Positions 8,891-10,596 of a DNA stretch of 10,596 nt are shown here, in pieces. Within the stretch, counting starts at the first letter, position 1; the number at the start of each line of letters is the position of its first letter. A model generated the notes under the pieces. It did no database searches, was not told where the DNA came from, and saw only the letters and a list, made by a program, of their open reading frames with translations. Where the stretch lies: NCBI GenBank assembly GCA_945898105.1, contig CAMDHL010000051.1:1-10596 (forward strand), read 5' to 3'. The stretch is from Comamonas sp. lk (GTDB taxonomy: Bacteria > Pseudomonadota > Gammaproteobacteria > Burkholderiales > Burkholderiaceae_C). Made by a program: the position numbers and the translations under genes.

Positions 8891-9045
8891 TTAGAATTGT
8901 CACAATATTATTAATTAAAACATTGTAACAATATTTATAATTAAATACGGGGATTTTTGAATCTGCTTTAAACCTTGCTTTCCGTAGATAGTTTTTGGAT
9001 GGGGACCTTAATCTGGGGCCGATTACTTAGCCACTTTTCAGGCCT
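8891..9045 (-). promoter_or_regulatory. AT-rich fimV upstream region with tandem ATTGT-N-ACAAT dyads
   Basis: This 155-base gap between asd and fimV becomes strongly AT-rich over about 8889-8947. It holds two copies of an 11-base dyad: ATTGT-C-ACAAT at 8896-8906 and ATTGT-A-ACAAT at 8922-8932. Centres are 26 bases apart, and both copies continue with AT on the plus strand. The first copy lies between the two possible fimV starts' upstream sequence and could mask the fimV translation or transcription start. TTGTTA at 8926-8931 and TAATAT at 8905-8910 resemble a minus-strand promoter but with only 15 bases between them. Tandem operator is an inference from symmetry, repetition and placement. 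No recognised regulator site is claimed. Confidence 0.45.
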
Positions 9046-10164
9046 TTAACCCTCCAGCAGTATCCGGAGCATGCGCCGAAGTGGCTCTGCGGCGCCCCAT
9101 AGCAGTTGGTCGCCGATGGTGAAAGCGCCCAGATACTGGGGGCCCATGGTCAATTTGCGCACGCGGCCGACAGCAATGTCCATGGTTCCAGTCACTGCCA
9201 CCGGGGTGAGTTCACGTACGCTGTCCAGGCGGTTATTGGCGACAAATCGCACCCAGGCATTATCATTTTTCAGCATGTCTTCGATGTCCGCTAGCGGCAC
9301 ATCGCGCTTCATTTTGATGGTCAGACTCTGACTGTGGCAGCGCATTGCGCCCACACGGACGCAAATGCTGTCGATGGGCACCGGGTTGCCTTGCCGGCCC
9401 AAGATTTTGTTCGTTTCGGCGCTGCCTTTCCATTCTTCCAGGCTCGTGCCGTCGCCTCGGTCGCTGTCGATCCAGGGAATCAGGCTGCCAGCCAGCGGCG
9501 CCATGAAGTTTTTGGTTTCCTCGGGCGATAGTGCGCGCTGGGTGGCGGCAACCTGGCGGTCAATTTCCAAGATCGCGCTAGAAGGATTATCCAATTGGAT
9601 TCTGACCGCGCTGTTGAGGGTACCCATCTGGGTAAGCAGTTCGCGCATATGTTGCGCGCCGCCACCGCTGGCTGCTTGGTAGGTGGTAGCCGTCATCCAC
9701 TCCACCAGGTCCGCTTTAAAAAGGGCGCCAAGGCCCATCAACATGCAGCTTACGGTGCAATTGCCGCCGATATAGTCTTTCACGCCACGCGCAAGCGCGG
9801 CATCGATAACCGGGCGATTCACAGGATCCAAGATGATGACCGCGTCGTCCTTCATGCGCAGGGTTTTGGCGGCATCAATCCAATAGCCCTTCCATCCGGC
9901 GGCGCGTAGTTTGGGGTAAATCTCGGTGGTGTAGTCGCCACCTTGGGCGGTGATGATGATGTCGCAGCGCTGAAGGGCCAACAAGTCAAAGGCGTCTTGC
10001 AACGTGGTTTCGTTCTTGGCAAAGCTGGGCGCTGCGCCGCCACTGTTGGAGGTGGAGAAGAAAAGGGGCTCGATCAGGTCAAAGTCGCCCTCCGCCTGCA
10101 TTCTGTCCATCAACACCGAGCCGACCATACCGCGCCAGCCGACCAATCCTACTAACGTACTCAT
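9046..10164 (-). CDS. asd: Aspartate-semialdehyde dehydrogenase
   Basis: Reduces L-aspartyl-4-phosphate with NADPH to aspartate semialdehyde, the branch point to lysine/diaminopimelate, methionine, threonine and isoleucine. The 372-residue product matches the proteobacterial type of about 370 residues. The nucleotide-binding loop is GLVGWRGMVGSVL (6-18), the catalytic cysteine is Cys136 in YIGGNCTVSC, substrate-binding Arg270 is in ICVRVGAMRC, and the catalytic histidine is His277 in MRCHSQSLTIKM. The ATG at 10164 has AAGGGG seven bases upstream. It follows leuB after 261 bases, an unusually long gap in this otherwise compact cluster, which contains the candidate leader elements listed separately. 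The leuB-asd-fimV order is typical of beta- and gammaproteobacteria. Confidence 0.98.
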   Translation of the reverse strand: MSTLVGLVGWRGMVGSVLMDRMQAEGDFDLIEPLFFSTSNSGGAAPSFAKNETTLQDAFDLLALQRCDIIITAQGGDYTTEIYPKLRAAGWKGYWIDAAKTLRMKDDAVIILDPVNRPVIDAALARGVKDYIGGNCTVSCMLMGLGALFKADLVEWMTATTYQAASGGGAQHMRELLTQMGTLNSAVRIQLDNPSSAILEIDRQVAATQRALSPEETKNFMAPLAGSLIPWIDSDRGDGTSLEEWKGSAETNKILGRQGNPVPIDSICVRVGAMRCHSQSLTIKMKRDVPLADIEDMLKNDNAWVRFVANNRLDSVRELTPVAVTGTMDIAVGRVRKLTMGPQYLGAFTIGDQLLWGAAEPLRRMLRILLEG

Positions 10165-10180
10165 TGCGTTTCCCCTTCAT

Positions 10181-10207
10181 AAAAACAGTGTGTGACCTGA
10201 CTGTTTT
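10181..10207 (-). terminator. U-tailed hairpin just upstream of the asd ribosome binding site
   Basis: Read on the minus strand, AAAACAGT (10207-10200) pairs perfectly with ACTGTTTT (10189-10182) across a 10-base loop. The stem ends in a run of five T (10185-10181). The U-tail at the foot of the stem is terminator-like, but the stem is A/T-rich and so weak for an intrinsic terminator. The asd Shine-Dalgarno AAGGGG begins only four bases later. It could be a leaky terminator or a folding partner in the 5' leader. Confidence 0.35.
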
Positions 10208-10263
10208 CCCGGCTCGTCTGGCCGGGGGGCGCACGACGAACCGGGCTGTGTCAGCCAGTCGTG
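10208..10263 (-). promoter_or_regulatory. Overlapping alternative stems in the asd leader (candidate attenuator-like region)
   Basis: On the minus-strand RNA several stems compete. Stem A: CACGAC (10263-10258, within ACC-ACG-ACT threonine codons) pairs with GUCGUG (10237-10232) across 20 bases. Stem B: CCCGGUUCGUC (10245-10235) pairs over 11 bases, one of them G-U, with GACGAGCCGGG (10218-10208). Stem C: CCCGGC (10226-10221) pairs with GCCGGG (10213-10208). Stem D: GGCUG-ACA-CAGCC (10256-10244) covers the short ORF's stop codon. A excludes B, C excludes B, and D overlaps B. The layout resembles peptide-dependent leaders, but no energy calculation or alignment was done, and no partner was seen that would directly disrupt the downstream U-tailed hairpin. 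Confidence 0.35.
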
Positions 10264-10346
10264 GTTTTGGTAATCATTGCGCGTGCACCTACCGGGGCCC
10301 TAAGGAACATGGCAGGGTTCAAGATGAACTTGTGTACGTGAATCAT
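10251..10346 (-). CDS. Possible short leader peptide ORF upstream of asd, ending MITKTTTG
   Basis: A 31-codon frame runs from ATG at 10346 to TGA at 10253-10251. An internal in-frame ATG at 10277 would give only the eight residues MITKTTTG. That inner start has AGGTG eight bases upstream, a fair Shine-Dalgarno, whereas the outer ATG has none but lies seven bases after a TACAAT box (10359-10354) and could be leaderless. The last eight codons include four threonine, one lysine, one isoleucine and one methionine codon, all products of the pathway that Asd feeds. A peptide this short is weak coding evidence by itself. It matters because its stop sits inside a hairpin and its Thr codons take part in an alternative stem. 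It may be chance. Confidence 0.3.
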   Translation of the reverse strand: MIHVHKFILNPAMFLRAPVGARAMITKTTTG

Positions 10347-10425
10347 TTGAAAGATTGTAACGGGCCCTGCTGAGGGCTGGCTTACAGCGTTGGTCTAACG
10401 GTGCTAAAAAGACCCTTGGTTATCA
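10347..10425 (-). other. leuB-asd spacer, promoter-proximal part
   Basis: The first 79 bases after leuB hold a TACAAT box (10359-10354) that could be a -10 element for asd, but no recognisable -35 lies 16-18 bases upstream. A small stem GCCCT-GCTG-AGGGC (10364-10377, plus-strand reading) and a weak GGTCT/AGACC pair near 10394-10417 are present, neither followed by a T-run in the minus direction. I see no convincing terminator for leuB, so read-through into asd is possible. Confidence 0.25.
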
Positions 10426-10596
10426 TTAAGACAAAGCTTTCACCACTGCATCGCCCATCTCCCGCGTGCCGACTTTGGTGGTACCGGGGCTGTAGATGTC
10501 GGGGGTGCGTAGACCTTGGGTAAGTACGGCGTCCACGGCTTTTTCGATACGGGCGGCAGCTTCGGGTTGCTGCAGGCTAAAGCGCAGCATCATGGC
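10426..10596 (-). CDS. leuB: 3-isopropylmalate dehydrogenase, C-terminal 56 residues only
   Basis: The minus-strand frame from the right edge to TAA at 10428-10426 encodes the end of LeuB, which oxidatively decarboxylates 3-isopropylmalate in leucine synthesis using NAD+. The fragment begins [20 protein letters not shown] and carries the characteristic end [20 protein letters not shown] followed by AVVKALS. Its position directly upstream of asd, on the same strand, agrees with the common leuCDB-asd order. The active site and the start lie beyond the window. Confidence 0.93.
   Translation of the reverse strand, partial: AMMLRFSLQQPEAAARIEKAVDAVLTQGLRTPDIYSPGTTKVGTREMGDAVVKALS

Noticed and set aside
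9001..9045. Possible terminator after asd
   Set aside because: Only the short palindrome AGGCCT and G/C runs are seen; no stable hairpin with a T-run in the minus direction.
10164..10373. 69-codon plus-strand open frame in the leuB-asd spacer
   Set aside because: No ribosome binding site and no recognisable protein. The spacer's structure is better explained on the minus strand.
10165..10425. A known metabolite riboswitch (lysine, SAM, SAH or similar) upstream of asd
   Set aside because: I could not match the conserved cores of these classes. The spacer shows short competing stems and a small ORF rather than a recognised aptamer.

Overview
The window is ordinary chromosomal DNA of a betaproteobacterium, most likely order Burkholderiales and probably Comamonadaceae (Rhodoferax/Polaromonas-like). 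That placement rests on remembered protein style and on the gene order leuB-asd-fimV-truA-trpF-trpB-trpA-accD; no search was run. No mobile element, CRISPR array, rRNA or tRNA was seen.

Layout from left to right. Bases 1-1301 hold the 5' part of lysS (minus strand), cut by the window edge. A short divergent spacer (1302-1437) separates it from a plus-strand YggT-family membrane protein (1438-2019). YggT converges on accD, with only 24 bases between the stops. From accD to the right edge every gene is on the minus strand and is transcribed from high to low coordinates: leuB (3' end only), asd, fimV, truA, trpF, trpB, trpA, accD. The truA-trpF, trpF-trpB and trpB-trpA junctions are overlaps or near-overlaps, so truA-trpF-trpB-trpA(-accD) looks like one translationally coupled unit.

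The genes cover leucine biosynthesis (LeuB), the aspartate-semialdehyde branch point to Lys, Met, Thr and Ile (Asd), the last steps of tryptophan synthesis (TrpF, TrpB, TrpA), fatty-acid initiation (AccD), tRNA charging (LysS), tRNA modification (TruA) and cell-pole/type IV pilus organisation (FimV). All recognised catalytic residues are present and no gene is obviously broken.

Two non-coding stretches stand out. The 261-base gap between leuB and asd contains a short ORF ending in MITKTTTG (Met, Ile, Thr and Lys are all aspartate-family amino acids). It is followed at once by overlapping, mutually exclusive inverted repeats and a U-tailed hairpin just before the asd ribosome binding site. This is a candidate amino-acid-responsive leader and the best lead here. 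The 155-base AT-rich gap upstream of fimV carries two near-identical 11-base dyads, ATTGT-N-ACAAT, centred 26 bases apart, which look like a tandem operator.
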